Below are positions 23,881 through 35,963 of a DNA stretch of 64,000 nt, in pieces. The translations under genes were made by a program, and so were the position numbers. How positions within the stretch are numbered: the stretch's first letter is position 1; each line of letters begins with the position of its first letter. The notes beneath the pieces were generated by a model. That model was not told the origin of the DNA and ran no database searches. It was given only the letters and a program-made list of their open reading frames with translations. The DNA is from Massospora cicadina (taxonomy: Eukaryota > Entomophthoromycota > Entomophthoromycetes > Entomophthorales > Entomophthoraceae), in NCBI GenBank assembly GCA_022478985.1, contig JAKSZP010000131.1, positions 62,001-126,000 of the forward strand. Direction: 5' to 3'.

Positions 23881-25401
23881 ATTATTTTTGACTCTGAGAA
23901 TACAAAATCATCCATTTTGTCCCATCTACCACATGTGTTGGCAGTAGCGTACAGGGACCTTATATAGTACTCAATTTTATTAATTTATCATCCGTTTTCA
24001 TTAGCAGGTTTAATAATTGATACATTCCTTGTTATACATGACAGTTTTTTTTAAAGGACTGTAAGACCCAGTAAGGATAAAAACCATTTAGCTTAATTAA
24101 TTAAAGCATCGTATTTGTGGAGGAATTGTGTTAACAGCAGTAGATTATAACTAGGGTTCAAGATATAGATGAGGTTTCCAAGGACAGTTTTAAAATCAGA
24201 GAGGGGGCAGAGTAGTCACTAATAGATCTTATACATTGTATTTGACAGTTTTTACTCCATATAATGTGGAAAATCTTAAGCATTTTTAAATCATTCAATA
24301 AAGCTTAGATGAATTGTCATTCATTGGGGATCTGCTATGAAAAAACCACATATGGGGTTTTGTGAACTCTGGAAGTGGCCATTGCTACCAGGATTCTAAC
24401 TAAGGGTCAAAGTGAGTAATATGAAAGGCAAATCATAGAAAGAATAAGGAATATTAAGATCTTTAATGCCAGGAGTAGATGATCGTTTTCCTAATCATCC
24501 TTGGATGCGGCACTTTCAGAATCAGGAATATCAGAAATGATATCAGATAAAAAAATGCTATAATTAATATCATCAAGAGCCTCTTTTTTCATGCTTACAG
24601 CTATCTTTCCTCCTCCTTACCACGTCTTCGCCATCATTTTGTTGATGATGTGTGTCAAACTTTTCAATAAGTGCAAGTTGGTATGTTTTTATACTTTACT
24701 TTATTAACATAAACTTGAGGTCAACTTGAGGGTTTCTGAAAGGTAGTAACATTATTCACCATGGATGAAAGAATTTAATTTAGGGCGGTTTTTCTCTCAG
24801 AGGCACGTAAAAGATTTTTTGATCCCTATCAAATGTAATTGGATATCAGGATATGACTTGAGAGAAGAGATGACATCAGTTATGTGCATCTAAAGTAATA
24901 TGATTAGTGGTTACTAAAGGCTAAGCGCTGGCCATAATCAGGTAGCAAAGTCAGCAGGGCGTTCCCACTTTATAGAATGTATCTCCATAAAGGCTTGGCT
25001 CTTGTTATAAAGATTTTAATCACTTGTAAATCCCCAAACTAAGGTATTCTTGGCCTGCACCCAGGTTTAGCAATCTCATAATTTCAGGATCAAAAATACT
25101 GTCTTCACCAAAATAGAATATGGATGCGTTTCACTTTCTGTCTGTTGGTAGCCTCTTTACTTGCACTTTATAATAGTATCAAGGAATAAAGAAATAATTC
25201 CTAGCCAAAGAATAACCCTCTCCTTGAAACTGGGATTAAAACTAGAGCCTGAGGGGACATAAAGGGTATTGATGGCTGGCGGTACACTTTAGCTCATCTC
25301 ATATGATGTCATATTTATATAACCATGGGGCTCACTTATTGACTTGTATTCTAATTCTTTCCATATCAACCTGTAACGCATTCCAGCATTGATCAAGGGA
25401 A
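23881..25401 (-). pseudogene. gag: E6 gag remnant, C-terminal part
   Basis: Matches E7 gag closely at DNA level: for example the block around 25110-25150 matches 31175-31215, and 25330-25400 matches about 31360-31480. No open frame is left. The protease expected near 23900-24250 is not recognisable. Confidence 0.6.
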
Positions 25402-25406
25402 GTCAC
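25402..25406. repeat. E7 target duplication, left copy (GTCAC)
   Basis: GTCAC before the E7 left LTR pairs with GTCAA at 40590-40594, four of five bases matching. This supports E7 as one insertion into E6 gag. Confidence 0.6.
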
Positions 25407-25879
25407 TGTCAGAGTAACATTTACTTGACTGTGGCAAAGATTTGAAATGGGCTTGAAGTTGTAAAGCTAGTGAAGAGGACATAAAAACAAAAATATGGGG
25501 ATATTTACTTATTTATTGAGTTAAAAGGATTCAATATCTATAGGGCGAGTGGGGACATGTTGCTGAGAAGAGCTTCATAGACCCATACAAGCAGGATCTT
25601 TTACATCCCTCCATATTGAATACTTGTTGACTCCTCTACTATTCCTTGTTGATGTAATACTTATGACCATCTTGTTGGTAGTTACGCCTTCCAAGATTCA
25701 AAAGTGGAGGCAAAATTCTATAATGCATCTACAATGATTTCGTGTGTGTGATGCTTCTAGATCAAATTTCCCATTGGTGCCTTCAGGGAAAGGTTTTAAT
25801 CATAAGGGTCCATTAGTCAATTTTTGGGACTTTATTAGGGGTAGGGATCTTGACTCACTTCATATCTCAAATCCTAACA
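25407..25879 (-). repeat. E7 3' LTR (473 bp)
   Basis: On the minus strand it starts TGTTAGGATTTGAGAT, close to the E1 LTR start TGTCAGAATTTGAGAT, and contains CCCTATAGATATTGAATCC then CAATAAAT, again as in E1. It matches 40113-40589 along its length with many differences. Confidence 0.8.
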
Positions 25880-25895
25880 ACGCCCCCCCCTCAAG
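25880..25895 (-). other. E7 polypurine tract
   Basis: The minus strand reads CTTGAGGGGGGGGCGT directly before the LTR start, nearly the same tract as in E1 and E8. Confidence 0.75.
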
Positions 25896-25929
25896 AATTT
25901 GTCAGAGGAGATATAGGGCTATAGGAACC

Positions 25930-28900
25930 TGACTTGGACTCGGTTTACCACTGTCCCCTGAGCAATGTTGGCAATGGAGAATTCAGAGTTCACCCTATGT
26001 ACGACCCAGTAGGGTCTACACCAAAGAACATCAAACTTGTTCTTTCAACCCACAGGTTGATGGTGATAAAAGAGGACTAGGTCACCTATCTGGAAGATCA
26101 GTTAGGAGGGGCACCGACGTTGAATTGGGATGCCTCTTTTTCTGTGGTGGTGACAATGCCTTGAGTAATGAGGTCTTGAAGCCGGATAATTTCATAGGCT
26201 AAGACCTTCATAGTTAAATCAGAGTTTTCAGGAATTGAGGAATCAAGTTAAGCATAATGCTACTTGGCTGTCAAAGGGTACGCCAATATAGAGCTTCAAA
26301 TGGGGCATATTACAACATTAGTAACTTATCCAGTAAGCGAGCAAAGCGCTGAGTAGATAGTGGCTCCAGTGCTTAGGGATAAAAGTGGTCATCTTCTGCA
26401 AGAAAGAAACAAAAGTCTCAATAGTGCATTCCACCACCCCATTGGTTGATGGATTATAGGGGGAGGTGAAACTTTAGTTAGTCCCAGAAGGCGAAGGTAG
26501 TTCATGGAATACCTGTTAGATGAAATTTAGCCTATTGTTTAAAAGTAGAGCTTGTGGAATCCATGTTGGGTGAAAATAGATCAGGTAAGGAATAAAAAGC
26601 GTAGTTTTTGCGGTGGAAGCTGGACCTGAAATTGCTTCAACCCATTTGGTCAGATGGTCCATAGCTAATATAATGCAATTGTGCCCATGTAATCCAGCGG
26701 GTAAGTATCCATCACATATTGATGCTGACACATTAAATGGAATTAAAGGAGCCACAACTTAATGTTGGTACTGAGGGCTAGCATGTTATTTGATATAACA
26801 GGTCAAACAGGCCTCTAGAACTTCATATATAGTCTTGTTCATCCAATCACAGTAGCATCGTTTCATTAGCTATTAATAAGTTCTTTTCACTGCCCTGTGT
26901 CCCAAGGTCATGAGTCCTTCAAGGACGACTGTCAAAATCCAAGAATCGCTCACTTGAAAATTGGTATCCTGCACACTTATTCAGGATGAATTTCCAGCGG
27001 ATGATCCTTGATATGGCCAGTGGCTTATGGTATATTTACCGTTTGGAAACTCACTAGGCCTTATAAAATAGCCCCAATGCTTCTAGTCAATTTGGGCGCA
27101 ATTTTCCCATCATATTTGGGAACTTCTTCTGAAGCAGTTTTCAATACAAGCTGTGCTTTCAGCTTGCCAACACTTCTCTAAAGAAAGGATTCGATGAGAA
27201 AACCAGGAAACTGATGAAATAAATATAACTTTTATTATAAGCTATTTATTGATAATGGTCATTATGCCAGGCGCTGGTATTTATACCTCTAAGGCATCTC
27301 ATGGCCACATTTGAGCACAAAATATCAACAGATATTTACCACCTCAGTTAGGCCCTTAAATAGATATGACTGAAACTTTTTATTTAGGTTTATTGGTGGT
27401 AAAATAAACTCAAGCTTAAGAGGATTTCAGGTACAATAATTGTGATAAAAGCATACAAAATTGTCCTAGGATCTTCTTGATTTGAGTTTTGTCATACTGC
27501 TGATGAAATACACCTTCTGTGAAATTCCTGCCTCGATTAAAGTAGATGACGTACCCTTAATTGGAACGTCAGCAGGTCTCTCCCTCACTAGCACTAGGTA
27601 CTCCCTTTTTGGGCGGTCCATGTGCAAGTGCTATCATGCCGATTACATGGATTGACATACAAATTTTGCCCTAGGTAAAAAAATTGATTACGTTTTTTGT
27701 TTGTCTGATGGTCCATGGGATTTTGTAAATGTTAACTAAAGGTTGGTCCCAAAAGCTTTTGTATACAAGTTAGTTAAATGTGTTCCCAATAATTGGGACC
27801 AATATCTGAGATATGATGCATAGGAAATCAGCCATAATATGCAAGCATATTTGGCCTGAGCGTTTTGATAACAACTTGATCAAATTTTCATTGAGATATT
27901 CGGCCCAAATTATGTAATTGCAATAGGCTTTGAGGTGATAATATAGGTGTTAGCTCAAGCGTTGGAAGGGTAATCAGCCCAATATGATGGTTGTTGAAGG
28001 TTTATTTTTGAGTCAACCACCAGAATCTGACAATGACATCAGTTTGGGACGAAGGGTGGATATAAGGAGTCATTAAATGATGACTTTTTTGTAAAACAGA
28101 CCTAAAATTTGGGTTTCCTGGGTCGTTTTGTAGCTTAATTAGATCTCATAAGTTTCAAACTCCCATCTCTCAGGTTGGTCAAATAGATTATATATTCAGT
28201 TTTTTAGGGGTTAAGGCGGCCAGAACTGACATCCTCAAAAGACCTTCAGCATTCTGATGGATCACTACTGCATGATGGACACTGGTGAATTCGTAGATCT
28301 CTAGTTTTAATGCCCACCTCACTAACCAACCGTCCAGGTCCTTCATCTGATGCAACCATCAGAGTGAGGAATGATCAGTGATGATTGTGAAATGGGTGCC
28401 ATATAGGTAGGGCCTGAGATGTTTGATCACCAATAAACAGCCAGACATTCACGTTCAATAACACTATAATATTTTGGCCTTTCTCTGGGCCTTTATAAAG
28501 TAAGCCACTGGATGGTAAACTTGGCCTTCATTGTGTTAATCTAGGATATCCCCTACTGTGACTTCACTAGCATTAGTAAATAGCAAGAATGGCCAGTCAA
28601 AATTGAGATGAACTTTATTAGATTTGATAAAAGAGAAGACCTCAACAAATTAAGAGTGTTTAAGTTCAATCCGCCACTCAAAAAGAACACTACTATGTAG
28701 AAGGTATAAAAGGGGCTCAGCTAAGTTGGAAAACTGAAGGATTAACTGATGATAATAACCCACCTTACCCAAGAACACTTGAATGTTACTGAGGCTCTGG
28801 GAGCGCGAGGTATCCTTAATGACAGTGACTTTATCTGAATTGGGGTAAACTCCATGTTTTGAAACCTTGAGTCTGAGAAACTCCATTTCAATTAAATAAA

Positions 28901-29560
28901 GAGTATTGTGAAGGCTTAAATATTATGGAGGCCTTCTTAAAAATTAGAGAAATCCCAGAGATGGTTCATGTGGCCGTTGAAGGCTTTAAAAAAGGCATTA
29001 ATATTACTGGGGTACACAAAGACACAGGATAACTTTAAATCTATAGTATCACATCCATGGTGTTAGTAGGTGTTGGGCGCGTTGCAAAGGACCTAAGGCG
29101 TCATTGTTGGCTCAAATTAGTCCTCAGTTTGCTATGAGCGCGCATCTGGATCAATCTTCTGGTGCTAGTTCTACTTGCCAGTAACCACTAGTGATTTTTA
29201 TAGCAGAAACAAAATTGTGACTTGGCAAGAAAGTGGAGAGAGTCATCGATCTAGGGTCAAGGGTTAACTGTACTTTTTTGGTAATGTAGCTAAGCCTTTT
29301 GATAATCCATCACTATGCAATGATTACTCTCCGTTTTCCAAATTAACAAGATAGGGGAGAACCATAGGCCATGAGCACCAGTAACCCAGCTTCAAGGAGC
29401 TGCTTAAGCTCAACAGCCACCTGCACTTCTCCAACCTTACTAATTCTGTAGTGATGGGATTGAATAGGTTGAGTGTCCCAGTCTCACATGGTGTAAACGC
29501 CATTTGTTTTTCCAAAATCGTAGGGGGAGGTTGATAAGAGGTTGAAGTTTTCTTCTAGTA
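25930..29560 (-). pseudogene. pol: E7 pol remnant: RT, RNase H, integrase
   Basis: The integrase C-terminus lies at about 25940-26080 (NKFDVLW, then VNSEFSIANIAQGTVVNRV). The core is open at 26516-26755 (HLTKWVEA). The zinc-binding region is at 26800-26929, interrupted by the solo LTR. RNase H is near 28220-28620 (HQNAEGLLRMSVLAALTP near 28230) and RT at 28650-29515, with VFVYPSNINAF near 29010 in place of YLDD, so the catalytic Asp pair is lost. Stops and frameshifts throughout. Confidence 0.75.
26925..28037 (-). repeat. Solo LTR (1103 bp) inside E7 integrase, with target duplication
   Basis: Inverted ends TGTCA (26930) and TGACA (28032), flanked by ACGAC (26925-26929) and ATGAC (28033-28037), equal except for one C to T change. 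E7 coding sequence continues across it: the TDVIV block at 28030-28045 meets LEGLMTLGH at about 26905-26929. On the minus strand TATAAATACC (about 27270) and CAATAAAT (about 27245) form the LTR promoter and polyadenylation pair. No internal element sequence remains. Confidence 0.85.
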
Positions 29561-29699
29561 ATTTCTCAATTTGGCTTAGTTGGACGCTGGTGAGCTCTTG
29601 CCCAATAGAGGTGTCAATTATAGCAACCAAGGCGGGCAATTCTAGCCTAAAATCTCTTAGACTATCAAAGCTACTGATGTTGTCAATGGCCTCTACAGG

Positions 29700-29960
29700 A
29701 AGAAGGCGAAAATAAGCGGTTGTGTATTGAGACCCAATGTCCTAAGTTTTTCAGAGAGGTTAGCCAGCAGCACCAATATGGATCCAGTACAGGCGGGATC
29801 TAGAATTACTAGACAGTTTAGGTTCTCTTTTGACAAATGGCTTTATTAATGCCTCACTTTTCCAACAATTGTCCTGAGATAATATTGATATGTACCCTGG
29901 TATCAACGATGACCTTGGACTTTTGAATTATAGTAGTCATATTAGACACATAGATGGGCA
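29700..29960 (-). pseudogene. pro: E7 protease plus dUTPase-like remnant
   Basis: The protease block VIVDTRVHINIIS lies at about 29876-29915; the Gly of the DTG triad is Arg, so it is inactive. Only about 80 bases further on, VILDPACTGSILVLLANLS (about 29745-29815) matches the dUTPase motif III region seen in E6, E8 and E11. The earlier part of the dUTPase-like segment appears deleted here. Confidence 0.6.
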
Positions 29961-31887
29961 TGACCACTTGGCCACTTCTACCGCAGAAGGAGGTATACAT
30001 ACTAGAGAACTCTTTACATGATACTTGAGCATGTCAAACAGACTATTGCTTATAATAGTCAAGCCCAAACTTTGACCTCCATTTTGGTGTCACATGAGGC
30101 CTCAAAAACCAATGGAATACTGTGGTCTAAAACTGATAAGATTTTTAAACATAGTGCATGATGGCGTAATAGTCATAGTGGAACTGGGTTCCAAGGAGAA
30201 GGTCATAGCTTGTGTTTAAAGCAACAGCCAAGGTGTAAATGAAAGCTTACCAAAGCGGATGAGCAGTGAGACATAGACCCAAATGGACTGAATGCTTGTG
30301 GTCCGGCTGTGCCATATTCCATGTAGTGAGGAAAAACTGGACCTACTTTGATACATTTCATTATTTAGATGAAATGACATTCATGCAGTAATCATTATTG
30401 ACAATGGTATGGACATGGATCTTATGTAATTAAACAATGACATGTGTAACTAAACTCCTCAAACTTATGAAGCAGAGTGTGAAACAAGGGAGATTAATCA
30501 TAAGAAGAGTAAGCAGTATCAGGTTCTTTATTATCGACGGGTACTAAATCATTTTCTTCCAGTATTCTAACATTAGACTCATTAGAGGTCACTAAATATT
30601 CTTGATATGGTACAGGAATGTCAGCATGAAGAGCTTTATCCTTTATGCCAGCTGTCCTTTTCCAACCTTCAGCGAGTCTCTTCCAACAAGTCTTGGCACT
30701 ATCACGGAATCCAAAGCAGTAGGTGCATCAAGATCTGAGGTTCTTCTGGTTATAGATGATGTGGATTTGAGGACAACCAGGAGAGGAAGATGCGGAGGAC
30801 TTAAGTCCCAGGGCAGAAGCAGAAAATTTCATTAAGAGCTTCCTTAATCTCCCAGATACAGGTAAATTTGCTCTTCTGATCAATAATGTGAAATTGGAAC
30901 TCAGAATAAGATCCTAATGCAGAGATTATCACGAATATGGCGTCATTTAATGTGATATGGTTAGTGGCTACCTAGAGTTGTGATTAGCATAAAATCAGCT
31001 GGAAAACTTCACAGGACTCTCTAATTTGTTCAGGTGAATGGAATGAACGCCTGTTTTTGATTGGCCAATTTCTGGTTGTTTCAAACTCCTAGCCTAGGGC
31101 GGTTCAGACTTGTTCCCAAGTGTAACATTCCTTAAAATGAGGAGTCATAATTTACCAGGCCATGTTATAAAGCAGGAACGGATGTGTTTCACCTTCTGAC
31201 AGTCAGTGGCCTCCTCCATCATTCTTTCATAAGTGTACAGGAAGGAGGCGGCACTTTCCTGTCCCAGGGTGAATTTATTTTCTATAATTAATCTTGAAGT
31301 TAGTCATAATATGAGTGAGAACAGTGTTGATAGCAGTAACTGATGAAGGCTTGGAAATATCATTTTACATATAATTGCAAGGGGCCCATTGATCCAATCG
31401 GCATCCTGATTCTTCTAGGTCCTCCTGAATCTCATCACAATTGCGTTCTAGAGAGGTAACTGAGGCTTTAAGGGCAACTTGATCCAACAGAGTTTGAAAT
31501 TTTGGTACTTTGGAAAGGAGCTGAATTTCAAAATTACTAAAGAGAGTTTAATAAACTGTTACAGATTTGTTTTAGCTGGGTGATGCAGATATCAGTGTGC
31601 TTAGTGAATGCATTGAAGTTATCCAATTCATCTTCCAAGGCATCTTCATAAACTCTGAGATGAGAGGGACTCCTTCTACCTAGAGCTTACATCTTTATGC
31701 CACATTTCTTATTTGATCCTGTAAGGCAGTGAGTGCTTTTAGGACGTCTTGTTTCCAGAAGTCTTTAAAATTACCAGGAGTAAATACCAAGAAACTGGAG
31801 GGTCCCTGGGGTCCTTGAGAACCTTCAGGCTTTCTGGACCTCTCAAGGCTTTCAGGTCCTTATGACCCTAGGCTCACAGGCCTTTTA
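29960..31887 (-). pseudogene. gag: E7 gag remnant, C-terminal part with collagen-like run
   Basis: The capsid-like block TDCQKVKHIRSC near 31190-31225 equals TDCQKAKHILSC of E8. A coil (ELDNFNAFTKHTDICITQLK, about 31580-31640) precedes it. At 31790-31870 Gly occupies every third residue in GSQGPQGP and, with G-to-S/R/K changes, for eight triplets: a collagen-like run, also present in E6 gag. The piece ends at the E8 insertion. Confidence 0.65.
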
Positions 31888-31892
31888 TTCCC
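31888..31892. repeat. E8 target duplication, left copy (TTCCC)
   Basis: TTCCC is repeated exactly at 39344-39348 directly after the right E8 LTR. Confidence 0.85.
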
Positions 31893-32540
31893 TGCTGGAC
31901 ATTCTTCTTCTTGACTTTCAAAAAATAATGTTGGAAGTAAGAATGCCCCCAAATCCACTACAATGATCGGCCAATTACATTTTCAATCTTTGAACAATAT
32001 TATGGTTAATGAGGATATGAGTACCAACAGCAAAAAGACCTTGGCAGATTCTTGGTGGAACCCTACCCATCAGGAAATTTATGTTTATAATCAAAATCAG
32101 TTTATTAAGATAAGAACTGATAGTAGGATTGCTCCGACTCCTCAGCCAAATTTGAGGTGTCCATTACCACATGGGTATGTTATCCCCCGAGGTGAGAAGA
32201 TTTTACCCACTGGTGATTGGGTACAATTTATCAAATCATTACCACATGGGTTGGTTTTGCCACAAAATATTTACCCTCATTTTGATAGGCTGAAAGCCTA
32301 TATTTCCTAATTTGGATGACTCAGCTTTTTAATACTATAGCCTCAAATTCCCATGGCCCTGAGATTTGAACTAGTTTAAATATGAAATACTAGTATCAAA
32401 TAGAGGAGCTTTTTGGCTTGCCCCGCATAAACAATAACAAAGATAAAAAACTTTAAAAAGCGTTCATTATTACTTTTAATTTGAAAGTAAGTTTCATATA
32501 TTTTAAGAATTTTTTGTGGCATCTATTGGCGGATCCCACA
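31893..32540 (+). repeat. E8 5' LTR (648 bp)
   Basis: Starts TGCTGGACAT (TGTTGGACAT in the partner) and ends GGATCCCACA. It matches 38621-39343 except that the partner has one extra internal unit of about 75 bp. Part of it is open in frame (31963-32310), which is chance coding within an LTR. Confidence 0.9.
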
Positions 32541-32543
32541 AAC

Positions 32544-32562
32544 TGGTGCTCACTACAGGGGG
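32544..32562 (+). other. E8 primer binding site
   Basis: TGGTGCTCACTACAGGGGG begins three bases after the LTR. TGG complements the CCA end of a tRNA. E11 (TAGTGCTCACTACAGG) and E7 (TGATGCTCACTACAGG) carry the same site at the same place, so one tRNA primer serves several elements. I cannot assign the tRNA. Confidence 0.75.
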
Positions 32563-32595
32563 TCACCCTGTATACTTTGATAAAGTATTTAAGCA

Positions 32596-34726
32596 ATGGA
32601 GAGTGTCACCCGTTGGGTGCAAAATGGGGAAGGGGCTGAAGATGAGGATTGAATGGACAGCCCTACCGCTTTGATGTTTGGAGAAAAACTGTTTGAGCGC
32701 ATACTAATACCTGAGTCTCACTGCATCACCTGGCCGGCCACTGAAGCCGTGAGAGACCTTACTCATGGCATCCTTAACCCTGGTGACATTGCGTCCCATG
32801 AGCAAGCTTTGTTGGTAGAGGAACGCCACTTGTTTCTCTATGAGACTAGTGTCCTCCCAGAGACCTATATCCAGCTTACAAATTTGACCACCTACATATG
32901 CAAGTTTGCTCACCCCGCCTTGGTCCACATGATGCATCTCTTAGCTGGACATCACGAAGAGCTACATCGACACCTAGATACCCATGCAGCTCTGAATTTA
33001 GCCTATGATAAGTTGTACCAACTGACCTCTGAACATCTTGTAGCAGTCAGATCTGGTGTGGAAGCTAATAGCAACTTCAACATTCAGCAGCATGATCAAC
33101 TTACTACCATGGACACTGGGATTGTAAATTATGTTGAGGAGGCCTTGAAGATCTTTAGGGATAAACTGAACGCTTCCACCGCTAGCACCCACTCGTTGTT
33201 GGAGAAGTTTGCTAATGAACTTGAAAAGCACGATGTGCAAATGCACTGGGACCTTTTAGCCCAAAAACTCCGTCCCTCAAGAGGATTACGAACAGCGTGT
33301 GGCTGTGGTGGAGCGACAGTTAACTCAGGCCTTTTCACATGTTGACAAGCTTGAATGCCATATGCTGCTTGAACCATCTAGCGCCACCTCCACCTTTGCG
33401 GCCAAGGTTGTTCAGCTAGAAAAGGAGCTAGCTCTCAAAGCTTCGTTTAAAATACCAAATATTTGGCGCGTCGCCTGAATGAATGTGAAACCAAAGTGAA
33501 AGTGACAAAAGCTTCACTAGAAAGCCCTGTGCTGTTGAAGGAAGTATTTAGTCAATTAACACAGGTCGAGCAGAAGTATGAGCAGATCAAGGATGGAGTA
33601 CAAGGCCCAAGCTCACACCCTCGTGACGATGAAGGGTGTAAACAAATGAATGAAGAGCTGAAGAGTTGCGTGGAAGCCGTGGAAATTGCTCAATCAAACC
33701 TAAGCTCGCTGGTGTTACAACTCCGTTTCCAGGTCAATGCAATGGAGAGCTGAGTGGAAGATCTTAAAAACTCAAAAATTAGGGATTGAAGCTCGACTGA
33801 GACTATGTGAATCTGGGCCCCAAGGAGCCCTCTCCAAAATGAAAACTCGGCTCAAAGCCATGCAAAACCAGTTTGATTGCCTTTTGTTCACCTTTGACCA
33901 GTTAAACTATCGCTCTGAAACCCTGGAAACAGAAGCTCCAGCTATTCATACCCTTACTAGGGGTGACTTTAGTTCATTCAAACCGACATTCAAAGACAAG
34001 TTTATCCCTGGCGAGGGCAGCATTGCTTCGTTTTTATAAGTTTATGAAGCGGCTATGGAAGGGACAACCGATTGTCAGAAGGCCAAACATATCCTTTCTT
34101 GCTTGGGTCACATGGAACAGGAGGTGATGGTCACACATATGGATGCTCTTAGCACCTGATCTGAGGTTAAGGAGGCCCTCATAAACATGTTCGGCTCAAA
34201 ACAGGCTTTAAGCATGAAAAAGCAAGCCTTTATGCGTATGAATATCCAAAAAGGGGAGTCAGTGGTTGCTTTTGCGGAACAATTTTATATGGAAGCCCAG
34301 ACATTGTTAACTTCAAAGATGTTGACTTTGGATGATGCTGTAGCTGCCGTTTTGACTGAAATGGCATCTCACCCTCCTCTAGCGATGCACATCACCTCAG
34401 TTAAATACTATTTCCGTACCATTCAAGATATCAAGGAGGCGTTAATAGATGTCGCTGACTTCCATAAGCCCAAAGTTTCTTGTGGAGCAGTATCCTGTCC
34501 TCACGTTTTAACCATTGGGGATCCAAAGCTTAAGCCTCGGGCCCTAGCTATTGAAGACAAAAAGGAGCCCCTTCAGATAATGGGCCCTGAGGAGCAGAAA
34601 ACCAAAGCAAAACGTCCTGAACGCCCTTGGTGTGAATACTGCTACAAGTTTGGACACAAGGAGGCTGTGTGCTGGAAAAAGAAAGCTGACGCGGAGGAAC
34701 AGGAGCAGGGAAAAGTAATGTTGGCG
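32596..34726 (+). pseudogene. gag: E8 gag
   Basis: Gag probably starts at the ATG at 32596 (MESVTRWV), with a tga at 32650. Open pieces: 32653-33345, 33463-33753, 33737-34039 and 34187-34726. Two opposite frameshifts near 33270 and 33455 cancel, and another near 33745 moves to the frame used to the end. The N-terminal half is rich in charged helical sequence; the capsid-like part holds TDCQKAKHILSC (34074-34109). A perfect CX2CX4HX4C knuckle lies at 34631-34672. Stops at 34037 and 34157 look like C-to-T changes. Gag packages the RNA. Confidence 0.85.
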
Positions 34727-35587
34727 TAGGGAAAAGCACCTATTGCTGACAAATCTCATGTGCCTGATTCATTTAAACAACTTATGCCATTACCTCACGT
34801 TACCAATACCCCTGGGGATGATTCTGAGGGGGGTACAGATGAGGTTGACTATTTTGTTGTAGGAGTACCTGATGAAGTGGAAGTCCCCGATTGCTTGAAC
34901 GCTGGAGGAGTAGATGAGGACACCATACCTGAAGAGACGTATCTCCATCAAGTTCTAGGGGAACCAGCTGTTATTGACACTACCAGTGACGCGGATGAGG
35001 TCTTGTCTAACCTTATTCGCCCTCTCCATCCTGGCCATACCCTGCAGTCCATCCTGGAAAATTACCCCAAGACCGCGCACAAATTAACCTCCACTTTTCA
35101 TCTTAAGGAGGTCTTAGCGCTATCGCCCACTTTTGGAAGGATACTTACAAAGGTCGAAGTGGTTATTCAAAAAGTTTGGGTGATGGCTATCCTAGATACA
35201 GGCTCCTCGGTGAACGTAATCTCCTCCAAGTTAATGAAAAAGATCAAACTTGCACCTGACTTGGAGTACAACCAAGACTTTGGAACCGCTGGTCCCAACA
35301 ACACCCACGCACTTGGCGCTTACTCATACCTTCCCATTCATATTGGGAAGCTTAATCTATCAGCCCCCGCAGTGACTTTGGATAACAACGCCTATGATAT
35401 GCTCATAGGTACTCAGTTTATGATTGAATATGAAAGTATTATCAATATGAAGCAGGGGTTCCTGTTGTTGCTCAATTATAAAGTCCCCTTAGAGCTAGCC
35501 AATAAAGAACCCAGCAAGAAGGAATACTCTTGCATGTTTGAGTATCCACTTTCCGCTTTACCTATACATTATACCACCTCTGGGTGA
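34727..35587 (+). pseudogene. pro: E8 protease region
   Basis: Continues in the gag frame after a single tag (34727-34729). The aspartic protease triad is intact in AILDTGSSVNVIS, with DTG at 35195-35203, and the second-half block NAYDMLIGTQF lies near 35388-35420. About 140 acidic residues separate gag from the protease core. The frame closes at 35587 just before the dUTPase-like segment. This piece is open for 275 codons. Confidence 0.85.
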
Positions 35588-35609
35588 AATACAAAGAAAT
35601 TGCCTGATT

Positions 35610-35960
35610 CAGTAGATGCTATTGAAGGTATTCCGTTTTATGCGGCCAATGAGGTAGTGATTAATCCTGGTGAACACGGGTAGTAGACACAAAAATTACT
35701 TTCAAAATCCCTCACCACTGCTTATTACACCTCTTAAGCATTGATGGAGTTAGCCCTTTTGAGCCTCGAGTATTGCCTGGCGTTTTAGACCCAGCCTATC
35801 AGAGGCCTATTACTCTACTGTAGGGAAACCTCACTGAAAAGGACATAATTGTAAGAAAGCATCAGGAGGTGGGCCGAGGGTTTTTATTCCTTGTGGAGGA
35901 AGTTGAACAAATACACTCTATTGGCTCGATGGCAGATTTAGGCCTGCCCGCAGATAACCT
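35610..35960 (+). pseudogene. E8 dUTPase-like segment
   Basis: Between protease and RT the sequence reads VVINPGEH, then DTKITFKIPHHCLLHLLSIDG, GVLDPAYQRPI (35779-35811), GNLTEKDIIVRKH and FLFLVEE. Spacing and order follow a trimeric dUTPase: PPG start, IPxxYxxxI strand, motif III (GVIDxxYRGx), NxSxxxFxIxxGDRIAQL. The motif III Asp and Tyr are kept; motif II (PRSG) and motif IV Gly-Asp-Arg are not recognisable. One frame change and one tag (35822). A catalytic role is doubtful, but homology looks real because E6, E7, E9, E10 and E11 share the segment. Confidence 0.65.
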
Positions 35961-35963
35961 GGT

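Noticed and set aside
25407..25879. A single LTR shared by two tandem elements (E6 gag left, E7 polypurine tract right)
   Set aside because: The gag pieces left of 25402 and right of 40590 join into one gag when compared with E7, and the LTR pair has a 5-bp duplication; nested insertion explains it better than a three-LTR tandem.
27585..27620. Further copy of the mini-insertion (CTAGCACTAGGTACT)
   Set aside because: No A run and no flanking direct repeats.
31963..32310. Open frame of 115 codons as a gene
   Set aside because: It lies wholly inside the E8 5' LTR and the matching stretch of the 3' LTR has a different reading.
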